The notes beneath the pieces are model-generated. The model worked only from the letters and a program-made list of their open reading frames with translations. It was not told the origin of the DNA and did no database searches. Positions 11,201-22,600 of a stretch of DNA of 64,000 nucleotides are shown in pieces. Position numbers and translations under genes: made by a program. The DNA is taken from assembly GCA_000708835.1 (NCBI GenBank), contig DF237062.1, forward strand, positions 62,001 through 126,000, read 5' to 3'. The DNA is from Klebsormidium nitens (taxonomy: Eukaryota; Streptophyta; Klebsormidiophyceae; Klebsormidiales; Klebsormidiaceae). The number at the start of each line of letters is the position of its first letter. Within the stretch, counting starts at the first letter, position 1.

Positions 11201-12377
11201 CGTGCCTCGATTGCTCTCCAAAACCTCAAGTATTTGTGAAAGTATCATAGTAGACAACCAAGGAAAAGAGAAGCGTCTGATAATCACATTACAGGTGATG
11301 CAAGGGCAAGCGCCTGATTATCATACTACAGGCGATGCAGTTCCCAGGGGTCAGTCCCACTACTTTCCCCATTGCTTTCTATGTTCTCGAACAACTGCTG
11401 GAATAATTTGCAACAGTGTCCAATTGACCGCACGATGGAAGCAGTGGTAATGGTGTCTTCTTCTTCAGCATTGCATCATAAGGCGGCAATTTCAGCAATG
11501 AGATGTATGGCATTCTACCTGCCAACCGACATTTCTGCCTACTTCTTCCAAAGATCCGAAGCTGAACCAAGGGATGAGGCGGTACCACCCTACCATCAGA
11601 ATGCCAGAAGTAGACCGACATCAGCGCCAGGCATTTCTTCTCTGGCGCTTTATGTCAGCATACGATCCCGCCACCATTACCAACCTCTGACATTATGTCT
11701 CGCAAACCTCAAAAGTCGCTAACATGCTTCTCAAAAGCAGGCCTGCCCCTCGTTTCCACAGAGATCCCTGCAGCTAATGAGATATTGAAGGGCTGATATC
11801 ATGCTCACCTCGTGGGCCCAGGGTAACAGCAACTACATCTGTGAGCTTGTCAATGCCTGCTTGCATAGCAGCCCTTGACGCTGTGTCGAACAAAATGTCC
11901 CTGGCCTCAGCCCTTGCAACCCCCGCCTTCCTATTCTGCCGCGTAGATTTTGCTGTCTGCTTCAGGGCAAGCTGGTTCCGCCCCTGGAGGAAGCCTCTGA
12001 CCGGAGCGCCGCAGAACGGCTGCACAAAGCATAGAAAAAAGCGTTTAGCCGATGACGAGACCGTCAAAAGCATGACCTAAGTTGAAATAACAAGAAATGA
12101 GGCGCCAATGCAGGGAATTGCTCGTTTTCTCTGAACATACTTGTTGCATTGCCCCTGATTCTCAACACAATCAAGCGTCCAGTTGAAGAACAAAACCAGA
12201 CACCAAGGGGAGAAACCCCCCACAAGGCCAACACTTTGTACTCTCCTTGTACTCTCCTTACTCTCCGCTTACCTGTGTGGGCATCACTACGCTGCTTGCC
12301 CCCTTCGACGGCGCCACATTGCCTGCTGCCAGACCCGCCAAAGCCCCTGCCCGAGTCATCGCTGCGGAAGCAGCCAT
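5277..12377 (-). CDS. CPN60A: Plastid chaperonin 60 alpha subunit
   Basis: Group I chaperonin subunit that folds stromal proteins, Rubisco large subunit among them, in the plastid. Exons (minus strand, 5' to 3'): 12273-12377, 11809-12019, 10818-10939, 10026-10233, 8835-8980, 8099-8386, 7244-7513, 6367-6567, 5277-5567. All phases close to 613 residues. The start [13 protein letters not shown] opens a Ser/Ala-rich, acid-poor transit peptide. Mature landmarks are [31 protein letters not shown] (ATP site), [31 protein letters not shown] and [12 protein letters not shown]. The alpha rather than beta type is inferred from exact-looking matches such as [19 protein letters not shown] and the tail [19 protein letters not shown]. 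Several introns carry decayed copies of neighbouring exon edges. It is divergently arranged with KNOX gene A. Confidence 0.96.
6535..6716 (-). repeat. Duplicated acceptor edge of CPN60A exon 8
   Basis: The true exon start (ending at 6567) encodes [13 protein letters not shown]. About 144 bp upstream on the coding strand, near 6681-6711, a second AG-preceded segment encodes [13 protein letters not shown] in the same frame. It is a diverged copy of the same edge. Confidence 0.75.
6640..6675. repeat. Perfect 15-bp hairpin in CPN60A intron 7
   Basis: The left arm gttttggtgtttatg (6640-6654) is perfectly complementary to cataaacaccaaaac (6661-6675), with a 6-nt loop. Confidence 0.9.
7490..7672 (-). 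repeat. Duplicated acceptor edge of CPN60A exon 7
   Basis: The exon 7 start ([14 protein letters not shown], from 7513 downwards) has a decayed copy starting at 7666, an offset of 153 bp. It has an intact cAG acceptor and a shifted frame that reads [13 protein letters not shown]. Confidence 0.85.
7840..8120 (-). repeat. Duplicated donor edge of CPN60A exon 6
   Basis: Two units about 148 bp apart share the 17-mer gaccgtatgtcctccgt (7926 and 8074) and flanking caacccttcatcaa-like and gcaggag/gcagcagcgcc segments. The right copy contains the true donor at 8097-8098 and the exon end. Confidence 0.8.
8677..8880 (-). repeat. Duplicated donor edge of CPN60A exon 5
   Basis: The exon 5 end ([10 protein letters not shown], then gtacgt, boundary 8835) has a diverged copy 152 bp into the intron (boundary 8683) that reads [10 protein letters not shown] followed by gtaggg. 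Frame and donor GT are both kept. Confidence 0.85.
10925..11215 (-). repeat. Copies of the CPN60A exon 3 acceptor edge
   Basis: The true edge cag/gacggaacgttg (boundary 10939) recurs in decayed form at about 11071-11080 (gttccgtcca on the plus strand, reading TGRNFS on the minus) and more weakly at about 11196 (attccgtgcc). Offsets are about 139 and 264 bp. Confidence 0.55.
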
Positions 12378-13480
12378 CGTGCCTTGTTCCTCGCCAAAGA
12401 TATTACAAAAGATGGAGCTGAACTGCAACTTACTGCAGGCCTCTCTGCAAAAATGCAACCTTGACACCTTGGATAGAATGATGGAGACAAGTGCTGCGCC
12501 ACTGAAAAGCTCCTCAAAACTTTTGATATCGAGACTGTCGAGTTGGTCGGAAGCTCTTGACGGTCGCCCTGCCGCCAACCTTAGTATAGGTAGCTCTCCA
12601 GAACATTCTAGATAAAACGTTCGGCCGTCGATCATCGCATTCGCATCCACGGACGGTGAAGAGCGCGCCTTAGATTCCTGGACTTTTATCGACGGTACAG
12701 ATGAACGAAAATACAGACATCCATATCCAACGGTTTCTGGGATCGCCGGGCGCTTTCTGGGCCACCGCGGCCGGGCTCCGCGGCCGGTCCGGGCGACCAC
12801 CTTTTCCGGAGTCCGGTGGCCGTTCGACTTCCAACCGTTGACCGGAAACGTTGAGACTGACGGAGCAGACCTATGACCACTTGTCCTTATACAAAGTACA
12901 GTAGATCCGGCATGCTTCACCGGATTCAGGGCGAATCCTAATAATGTTCCGAAGTATATGATGCAGCAGTCTTTTGAGACATGAGCGATAAGTGGCATCT
13001 CGATCAGTGGTCTCACCGCAAAGGTTCTCTCCTTAACCTAACCACGATCAAAAGCTCCACCACGGCAGGCTCTGACACTCTGAAAATCGTCTCAGTCAAC
13101 TCCTTCCTGAGACTCTCTCAGTCGTTGAGGCCCTATCCTTAGTCGTACTTTCGCGTGCGAGTTTTGCCCAAGTGTTGTCTTGTTGAATACAAGCGCAAGG
13201 TCGTCTGCGTATGAGCCTGCATTGTTCAGGGGTGCGTCGGATCGAAGTGCGTTTAAAGCGACAAAGGATTCCAGTTTCCGTTGAGCATTCCTTCTCGCCG
13301 TGTGCAATGCAAAGCGTTCAAACTGTTCGCTCCTTCAGTGCGCAATCAAGCGGTTTTGAATCACACCGTCTTCCACCGGCAGCTATTAGAAGACCATCAA
13401 CAATGCTTTTGTAAGATCCTCGGTAAAGCGGTTGAACGTCACTCCATGCTGACGGCAAAAGCATTGGGTCTGAATCCGAA
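12378..13480. other. Divergent intergenic region CPN60A / KNOX A
   Basis: Probably a shared 5' regulatory region of about 1.1 kb. It contains a GC-rich patch at about 12745-12840. No exon is recognised and no clear TATA element stands out. Confidence 0.5.
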
Positions 13481-15869
13481 ATGGCGCGCAGCCAAATAGC
13501 TCCAAGCAACATTCCGGAAACTCTGGAATGGTTGGATGCCATAAGCTCGTTCCCGTCAAGCCACGTGCCCACCTCCAGCCCGTTCGAAATCTTCTCGTCG
13601 AATCAACAGGGGCAGGATTATCACGATTGGAACTTTGTTTCGAAGCAGCTAGCACCCAGCAGAAAGCACCCGAGTTATGCTGAACATGTTGAGGGGGGTT
13701 TCAAACTGTGCATTGAAGGCGCCGATGCCTGGGGGGATTTCGGAGGTTTGAGGCAGGAAAAGGGACAAGAGCGGGATTGGGAAGAGCATGAGCTGAACGC
13801 AATGCTGGTGAGTGACTAAACGAGTCCAAGTGTCCCTTGTTTTTTACCGAATGAAACATTCACCGGTTCTGATTGGAGTCGGATGATGCAAGCTTTATGG
13901 GAAATTTATGTGTCCTTTGTCTCTCTGATTTCTGAGAGACTGCGAAGGTTCATCGACTATGAATTGGCTAGCTCGCACAACGGGCAAGCTGTGGAGCAAA
14001 ACTTTCATAAACAGGAATGGAGAAGCAACGCCCTTTGGCCTCGAAGCGGGACAGCGTCGAGAACAAGTCGGGCAGATTCAAATCGGTCTGAGTCATCCGT
14101 TCAACTAAATCATCGCAGCGAAGCTCGGCTCAAAATCAAAACAAGCGCCCATGTCACGAAGAGAGTTGGAAGCTCAGACAACCCGACGAAATTGCAGGCG
14201 AAGACGTGGCAGCACGTGCCCAAGAATCTTCAAGAGGACGTGAAAGCGTTCTCCCGGACCGTCAGGGAGCGTTTGGACGCTCTCACACTGGAGCTAGTCC
14301 TGAAAGTGAAAGAAGACAGCATCGAGCCGGACGAGAAGCAGGTCAGTGCCCCCCGCAGCCACCCAGTAAGCCGGAATTGTCTCTTTTTCTGTCGTGCTGT
14401 TGCGAACTCACAAAAGTCGACGCTCTATTTTGTCCGCCAGGTAGCAGCAGCGCGCAAAAAGACTTGCCTTTGATGCAGACGACGTTTGATAGATGTCATT
14501 CAGGTGGCACATGAATTTGGGTTCTCAAATATGACGTCTGCATATGCGCCAGAGCCACGCGCTTAGAACTTGGCTGCGTCAGACACCATCCGAAGAACGG
14601 TTTGCAAAAGCGGTGGATCAGTCTAGGACGTCTTCTCAATTGCGTCTTTTCTCGGAGTATATAGAGGACCAGGCACAGTTCAATTCCGCGAAACAACCAA
14701 CATCTCCTCAAGGAGTCGTAACGCTCTTTCAGCCGCTTGTCTTTAAGCGATTCCCAATCCCCTGCTCTTCTCACGTGACGTCACTCGCACTTGAACAGGT
14801 GCCGGGTGACGAAAGCCGCTGCTACGTTCTGTCCGCGGCCGAGAAGCGGACGCTCAAGGACAGCCTCAAGGCGAAATTCGGACACCAGATCGCAGCAGCA
14901 GACGCCGACTTGTACGAGAAGGATAGAAACGAGCCCCTGCCGCCGGCCGCGCGCGCAGAGATGAAGGCAGAGTACGCGCACGAAATGTACCCGTCGGTGA
15001 GGCTTCGTTCTAAAGAGTTTTTGCGTTTGATGAGGGTTCGTGGGAAACCGCAGGGTTTTGTGTGCTCCGGATCAGGGGTTTAAAAGCTTTTGGAGTTTTG
15101 AAGGGTAGACGAGTTCTAAAGGAGCGCAACGCTTGGATGCAAGGCGAGTTCGAAAAGAGCGCACCGGTCGGGACCTTGCAAGGAGTCTCGACTGCGTTTC
15201 GACATGCTTCTCGAAGAGACCTGTACGTTAAGCCCACGAGTTTTCTCCACAGATTCCGCGTGACTGCGTGGGCGACATGCCTCAGTTGGCAATTTTGGCA
15301 GGGTCTGGGTCCGTTTTTCAAAGCTGAATACTTGGATTTTAGGAATGGGGGGATATGGGAACTTGCGAAGGCTCTGCAAGGTTGGATCGTGGACCCGTTT
15401 CACTTCGTCTCTGCAAGTTCGGTTACACCGTCAACCAGGATGACGTCGAAGACTCTCTCAATACTGGACTTGAAATCCTTCAAAAAGGTCCAGATTGCTC
15501 CGTTTGGTTTTAAGAAGACGTTATCACGTTTAGCCCCCAGACGCGGCCTTCCCAAGTCTGCGCTTTTTTTATCTTGACCAACAACGAATGAAAAGCCTAC
15601 TCTAAAATGCCTACCATTTCGAGGATTTCATATCTGTTTACACTAAGCACGATATGTGGTCCTCTGTGCAGACCGCTTGGAAGCAAGCTTTGGCCACGAA
15701 GTACTCGCTAACAAACAGGCAAGTCAACGACTGGTTCAACAACGAGCGGAAGCGGCGACCGCACCCAGGCGGCGCAGGCGGCAAGGTCGCTGCTGCCGGG
15801 CCAAGACGGGCCCCGCGACGGGGTCCACGTGTTTCATTGGCGGAGTCCGAGGACGACGCTTCCGACTAG
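13481..15869 (+). CDS. Divergent KNOX-like TALE homeodomain protein (gene A)
   Basis: Predicted nuclear DNA-binding regulator. Exons 13481-13807, 13937-14341, 14799-14996 and 15672-15869 give 375 residues with closed phases. The exon 2 start at 13937 follows a strong pyrimidine tract and fits phase, but it is the least certain boundary. An ELK-like helix (EKRTLKDSLKAKFG) precedes a homeodomain of about residues 287-340. It carries the TALE loop as MYPS and a third helix RQVNDWFNNERKRR: Trp48, Phe49 and Asn51 are kept, but residue 50 is Asn where TALE proteins usually have Ile. An intron splits the domain right after YPS, the same place and phase as in gene B at 42546. KNOX1 and KNOX2 are not clearly recognisable. 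The tail is basic then acidic. The TALE class is firm; KNOX is inferred from the ELK-homeodomain layout. Confidence 0.8.
14773..14783 (+). promoter_or_regulatory. Overlapping G-box and CRE-type motif
   Basis: The sequence cacgtgacgtca fuses a CACGTG core with a TGACGTCA palindrome just upstream of the exon 3 acceptor of KNOX gene A. Such cores bind bHLH/bZIP factors in plants; function here is inferred. Confidence 0.4.
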
Positions 15870-17043
15870 AGAGGACGAGAATTGCTGTAAATGTTATCGG
15901 GTAGCGAAGCGAGTCCAAATGTGATGCAGTTTGCAGGTCCCCCTGTCTTTAAACGGTGTTCTGACCAAGTGTACTTATCATGCTGGACATATTGCTTCTT
16001 GAGAGATGGGGTGTTTCTCCGGCGTATTGGGGATCGGAGCTTTGAAGTATGAGAGATGTATGAAAGAATCTTAATAGCTCTTCTTGTGATAGTATAGTTG
16101 GTCTCTAATGGACCACAGAAAAGCACGAGACAGATCCTAGCGGACGGAAGCGGGATAAGGTCAGCTATACCGTGTGTGAGGTTGACTGAACGTGAGTCAA
16201 TCGGCGGCAGCTTTTGAACTTTAGTTGACGAGTCTTTAATACTTATGATATCATTTTGCCTATGGATCTTCTCAGTAACGTGGTGTCATGAGATCTTGAT
16301 GTTCAAGGGAATTTAAGTTGCATTCAACGTGCTCTTGGCAGCGATGAGTCCCTCAATTAGTCGCTGCTTGCCCTTAATAGACGTGCATAGCCGCACATGA
16401 CCATGCATCATGCACAATGAGATTTGCGGGTACGGACAACTCTTTGCCACCAATATTATCTTTCGATATAGCGGGGCAGCGTCTCAAATACAGCCTAGCA
16501 GTCTTTCCTAATTGTTCAAGTCCTTGGAGTCAAACCAACAATCTAAGCAGTCCCAGCTTGAGTCCCAGGCATTGATCTCGGGCGAATAGTGCATAATTGA
16601 GTATGCGTCGCCTCTTCTTTAAGTTTCCTAAATCTGCCCACCCAACCTTATGTTCCGCCCGTCCTACCTGTAATAGCTCAACCATACTAGTAAACTTACA
16701 GCAGCCATCGATCCCCATTAGCTCCACCCAGCGCCCATGATCAATCGGGGCACAAGTCTCGGTTTGCGTTCGAAGGGGCGAACCAAATCAAATCCTACAA
16801 ACACGTCTACATCTCATTCTCTCTCAAACCGGAGGGCTTCCTCAAGCAAGCTCGCACCCGATGCTGGCGTCCTTATAACTCAGAAGCTGCGCGTTAATAT
16901 AGATAAGAGCGCCGGCACAGCCGCGTAGCCATCATTGCGAGCCAAACTTGGAGGGTATCATTGCCGCGGCGTCCGTGGTTCCCGAGGGCTCATTCTCGAC
17001 CTCCTGCGCTCCCACGTACACCACCACTCGTGCGTTGCTGCTT
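15870..17043. other. Convergent intergenic region
   Basis: 3' flanks of KNOX A and the large minus-strand gene. No exon or structured repeat is recognised. Confidence 0.55.
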
Positions 17044-19603
17044 CTAGAACAAACCCACAACGGCGCCAACGAGCGCGATCGCAACAGCAGCGCTAGCGAC
17101 GCTGGCCACGTCGACGCGGAGGCCGGCCGCGGCGCTCTTCTTGTCGGTCGTGGTGGGCGCGGGTGCGGGCGCGAGCGCGGGCGCAGGGACCGGGGCCGGA
17201 CCAGGAGCGGTAGTGATGTTAGAGCCCGTTCCGGGGGTCAGGCTCAGAATGGAGAATTGCGCGTTGGTGCCGATGGTGCCGCTGAGCCCCAGTGTCTGCA
17301 ACAGGTTGGAAACGTTCAATCAGCATCTGTTCGGAATTCAGTCCGTCCCTAGTTCTTTCCGCATCGTGTGACGCGCGCAGAGCCCGCCTGACTGCGACGG
17401 CCTCATGAAGAATCTGCGGAATTTTCAAGTGCTACTTCGGAAGTCTAAAGTTGATGGGGCATTGCCGAATGGGCTTTGTTGCTGTAGCCACTGGCCACAA
17501 CAGAGTTACTGGCCGCCATTGCTACCAGAGTCAACTTGCCCCGCGAAGATGCAACTCGAATGAAGGGGCGCGCGCGCGCCCCAACCGACATAATATATTG
17601 CCCAGCAAATCTGCCCGATGTAAGGTCCTTAGCGTCAAGCAAGAGACTGCCACTACCAGCATGAGACTTCAGCAGAAAGGGCCTGTTAACTCACCTTTAG
17701 CTCACTGTCCAAGGCTCCAGAGGCGGCCAGCTGCGTGAGGGTGGCCACCAGAGCTTTGGCTTCGTCGGTGCTCTTGACGGGAAGGGTCACAGTCGCCATG
17801 ACGTTGGCTGCACAGCGGGAGCGCATTGTGTATCAGAAACATGTGTTTTGAGTAACGCGTATTACAACTTAAGAGGACCGCGTTGAATCCTGAAGAGACC
17901 TGTCAGGGTCACCACAAGTTTCTCGCGAATCAAAGCACTTTTGTTAGAACGCATGATCCAAGAGCGATTGAATCTAGCTGAACGTGCTTTCCCTTCAAAG
18001 CCTGCTTGTAGAACCCAATTACGAGCGTACTGCAATCAACTGAGATGAGTGTCGAGGAGCCGGGCTCTTTCCGTAAAATGTCGCTCTTGTGTGAGCCCAG
18101 ACAGATCCCGAGTCGTCAGATGAGGATCACTTCAGCTCGCTTCTAAGCAAAGCTGACCGCGGCAAGCTCTAATCCCTTTGCTTTACGAAACATGCGGCCT
18201 GAGAAATTCAAATACTGGGGACTCGTTGTAAAGGGGTTTTCTCGCTTACCTCCGGTGACGTTGGGAGCCACGGTTACGTTCGTGATGCTGATGCCGCCGG
18301 CGGCCAGTGCGTTGACGAAGACACCGCCGGGCGACAGGGCGCCCTGGAGTTGCATGGCCAGGGGCCCGGCCTGCGAGCATGACGTCACCGTCAGTTTCAT
18401 GTTTTCGACTAACGGCATGAGGTCGATCAATCTCTGGTCTGAGAATCAGAGAATCTTGAGGCCCATCAACCGCTGTTATTTCTTACCAAGAGCCTTCGCT
18501 TGTCGAAGCTCGGATCAGTTGTGCTGATTGCAAGGCCACGCAGAAAGCCCGGTCGAATCACAAGCTCATAAGCTTGAACGGTCAAGCAGGCAGGCGTTGG
18601 TCCAAGCGAGTTCAAGACTTTACATCTTCAAAGGTTGAAAGCTTGAAAACTAAGGACGCAGATTCCAACAAATTCACCTCCGTCTGGCTGCTGCTCCAGA
18701 TGCTGAACTGGATGCTCAGGCTTCGTTTTAGGAGGAAAGATTTCAAATGGCAGGGCCGTAATAGTACAATGTTAAGAGTGTAACGCTCACTGCAAACCCA
18801 AAATCTTGATAGAAAGGATTCCTGAGAGCCTCACCTCCGTCTGGTTGCTGCTCTGGATGCTGAACTGGATGGTCAGGCTGGACCCGGTGCTATTGGTCAC
18901 GGCCTGGAGGAGCGCGCGGCGGCGGGCCGGGGAACCGGCCGGCGCGAGCGCGGCGAGACCGATCGGGTCGATGCTGAAGTCCGCCCCGACGCTGTCCGCG
19001 ATTGCCTTGAGTTCCGCCCGCAGGAGCGCCAGGCAGCGGTCCTCCCAGACGGACAGCGGAACGCCCACCTTGGCGATGTCCATGGTGCCGCCGATCTCGA
19101 GCGTCAGGAGCGCGACGGAGACCGCGGTCTTGTCGCCCGCGCCCGCATGGTTGGAGAGCGCGGTCACGATGGCCTGCGGGAAAGAATTCCGAAATTCTGT
19201 TTAGGGCTGGCCGAATTTGATCATCTTGTGACGTTCTTTTACCTTTTTATCTTCTTTGCTTTGAATGTGGATGAGTTCCTCAAATTCGGAGGACCGGAGC
19301 GTCGGATCTCAATCGATCTTCAGCTACTTGGAATGTTATCTGCGGCTCTTACGTGAACTGATACCTAGACTTGCATGGATTAGAATCTGACCAAGGCGTT
19401 GATATTCTTTGCCGCGCGGTCTCCTCGACCGCTTTTCAGGGGCCACAACTCCTCAAAGTTGCACGCTCTTACCTGGTGGTCTGCAGCCGAGAAGGAGTCT
19501 CCGCCTTGCTTCCTGATTGTGATCTTCAGCTGGGTGGTCGCAGAAAGGCACGGCACCACTTCGGTTCCGTCGCTGGTTGTGTCGCCCATGCCGGAAAGTA
19601 CGC
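17044..19603 (-). other. C-terminal SEA-like region, AP-rich stretch and GPI-type tail
   Basis: Exons 34-37 encode two alpha/beta-looking segments around an RRRALLQ motif, reminiscent of SEA-like repeats of algal wall proteins (uncertain). Exon 38 holds TAPGPAPVPAPALAPAPAP, a typical arabinogalactan glycosylation context, and ends in VASAAVAIALVGAVVGLF with no cytoplasmic tail, as in GPI-anchor signals. Confidence 0.65.
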
Positions 19604-22600
19604 CTGAGCAGAGGATGGAGTTTTACCGCCTGAGCCTGATATTTTCTTATTCCGTCTTCATTTTGACAGAAAGTCGGGTCGAGAGTCGTCGGATGGAAGG
19701 AAGCAATAAACACTCGCTTTCTCAGCGTCTTCCCCGTGTATATATGGAGTTGAGTATGCAGGAATCGAACTAAGCAACAAGAAAAACTCTAGGAATAAGC
19801 CTGGTCCCATCTATCACGAAAGCCCTTCTCATTTTCCATACAAGTCTCAACATGGTTTGGAAGAGGGCGACGCTTTGAGCACCCTTCAAAGCAACGCTCC
19901 TTCCCGGGCGCATGCAGCCGGATCTGAATTTAGAGCCCAGGAGTCATGGATTTAGAGGCGAACAGTGCAATCTCTACTATCCGCACCCAGAATCCTTGAC
20001 AAGATGGACGGGGATGAATGTTAAATGAAAGCAGATCCTCACCCTTCTTGCAGCCATACTTGGTAGGGTCGTAGCAGGAAGTTCCGCAAAGGTAGAGACC
20101 ACGGGGGCAGATCTGGAAAGAAAGGACAAGAATACATTATGTCGCAGATCCTGAAAGCTGAAAGATGGAGTCGACGTGCCTTCTTTGCGCGGAATGTACA
20201 CTAACAGTAGACTGATCAAGGAATCCTTGATGGAGCTTCATCATTCCTTTGTTCCATCCACGAATCCTTAAATAGCGAAGATATTATACCATTAATGGCA
20301 AGCCATCTGAATGTGAGTCTGCTTCCAACAAACCAAACAGCCTACGTACTTGACACATCAAGCTCACTTCAGAAATGCATGCTTCTGCGCCCTTCCAGAT
20401 CAGGCCAACCATATTGAAGTCGAAGGCATCATTGATTCCAGGCACCAAGCGAGGTTTCGAGCTAGCAGCTCCCAGTAGCAAACTGGCAACTTTGACGAAG
20501 AGCCGTTCTTCCGGATGTTTGAGGTCAGAAAGCTAACCTGGCCGTTGAGGCACCAATAGGTCTTCGCATCGTACTGCTGCACGCAGTTGGTCCAAAGGGT
20601 ATCCGTGCACGTTACGTCCACGGACGGAGGCTTCTCCAGGAGCTTCAGCAGCAAAATCTCCTTCTGATCTCCGCACGGGATGGTCTGGGAGCCGTCCGAA
20701 ACGATGCTGCCGAACTCGTCCGGCTGTACCAGCTCTCCGTTCTGGCAGCCGTACGCGTTGGGGTCGTAGCAGGCCGTGCCGCACCGGTTGAAACCGGCCA
20801 GGCAGTTCTGCAAGGGGTTTTCAGCTGTTAGCGGAAGGGCGGCTGACAGGGTCTTGACCCTTCACCTGCCACAGATGTATTGGAGCTGGGTAATGTCAAG
20901 GTACATGAGTATCAATTGTGGTCGTCTCAATGGTGTAACTTGACCAAACAATTCTGCTTGGGGAGTCCTAGACCGACATTTGCAGTCTTTTCAGGCGGAT
21001 CAACTTCGTGCGTTGAAGGTGTCAAGGACGTGAATTCAGCGGCTTGAATTAGAAGCTAAGATAAGGTATTCGACTGTTCAATTACGGAGGCCCTTTTGGC
21101 TATTGCACCAGTCTCCCGGTGCGTTGTACCGCGCCTCGATAAGCAAATCGCAAACTGTCGGCATCTATCACATCCTCTACGGTGTGAATGCGCACTAGAT
21201 TACGAGTCGCGGTCATCCGTTCGCACACGCCAGCAACGCAAGCGGGTAGGAAAGCAAAACAATGAACATCGCGCCCTCACCTGTCCGTTGATACACCAGT
21301 AATTCCCGCTCGCAGGCGCGCAGTTGGTCCACGGCGTCGTTCCTGGCGCGCAGACCGGCGATGTTGGGGCTTGCACGATGATCTGTCCCCTCTGGCAGGG
21401 CCCGACGCTGCTGAGCGGGTTGTTCTTGCTGAGGTCAGGAGTGAGGCCCGTCGGCGAGCAACCGAACTGAGTCGGGCTGGGAAGAAGCAAATTTTAGCGT
21501 CAGTAAGCACGAATGTCCGCTGGAGAAAATCAGAGACGTCTGCTCGGCGGTAAGGGAAAAAGCTTGCCGACAAAGCGCTTTCTCAGCAAAGTCCGCGAAA
21601 TAAGTCGTCCAACAAGTAGTTGTAAAGGTGAAAGTCCCCTTCGTTGACTGGACGTGCGGCCAAATGCGCAGAATGCTCTGATTAAAGCGACACCAGGCAA
21701 CTCCAGGCCTCCAACGAGTACACTAGCAAGCTGGTGGACTCTGAAAGCCTAGCCCGCAAACTGAGGCTCAAAGCTCTCAAATGGCACGCGTTCTCCCTGC
21801 GTGCAAACGAAAGTAGGTGCTTCTGTCTGGTGTTTCTATGCGACCAAGACTTGTTTGAGCCACTCACTTGTAGCAGTCCTTCTGGCATTTGAGCTGTCCG
21901 ATCTGGCAGGCGAGCCCGTCCATGCAAGCGTACGCCTTTGCGTCGAAAGGCTCGCAGTTGGTCCACGGAACGCACTGCTGGCTTGCCTCTGCAGTGGGTC
22001 GGGAGAAGGCACCGGTCAGCGTTTTCCAGATTCGAGAACTGGCGAAGACCGGAACATTTTGCGATGCTTGATCAACAACGGCCATCCTATGGCCTCCATC
22101 CCATCCATGTTTGCAACTAAGTTTAATGACAAGAGAAAAAGCCTAGAGCAGGTTTGTCAGGGCATCCTTGAGACTTGCCTGGCCGCTTTGATCAAGACCC
22201 TGACGTTGATATTCGAAAAGGGACTTGTATGTAAAAAGAATTGCAAGAGCATTCTGCACGGGGCACCAGCGGTTGCGGTAGCTCCCGAAAGCAGGGATCC
22301 CCCAAACTCTGACATGCGACAACGAAGAAGTCGTATGGACTTAGCGACGGAGCCTTACGCGATCTGCAGAAGTCGACGGGCGTGGCGTCGCTGCTGGCGA
22401 CAGCCGTCATCATCAGCGTGTTCTGCCTGCAGGAGAAGGCCTTGACCGCGCCTCCGCTCATGCTGAAGGAGCTGGGCAAAAAGCAGTGGTAGCTGTTGGA
22501 ACCGAAGCTGGCCCCGCCGCACTTCTCGTAGCCTGCTGGGCACATCTGTAGGAGAAAGGAGAAAGGACCGTTAACCAAGCCTGACTAGGCTGCGGTTAGA

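Noticed and set aside
15062-15577. 171-codon plus-strand open frame
   Set aside because: Lies in the KNOX A intron between the two homeodomain halves; no family resemblance apart from weak exon-edge relics.
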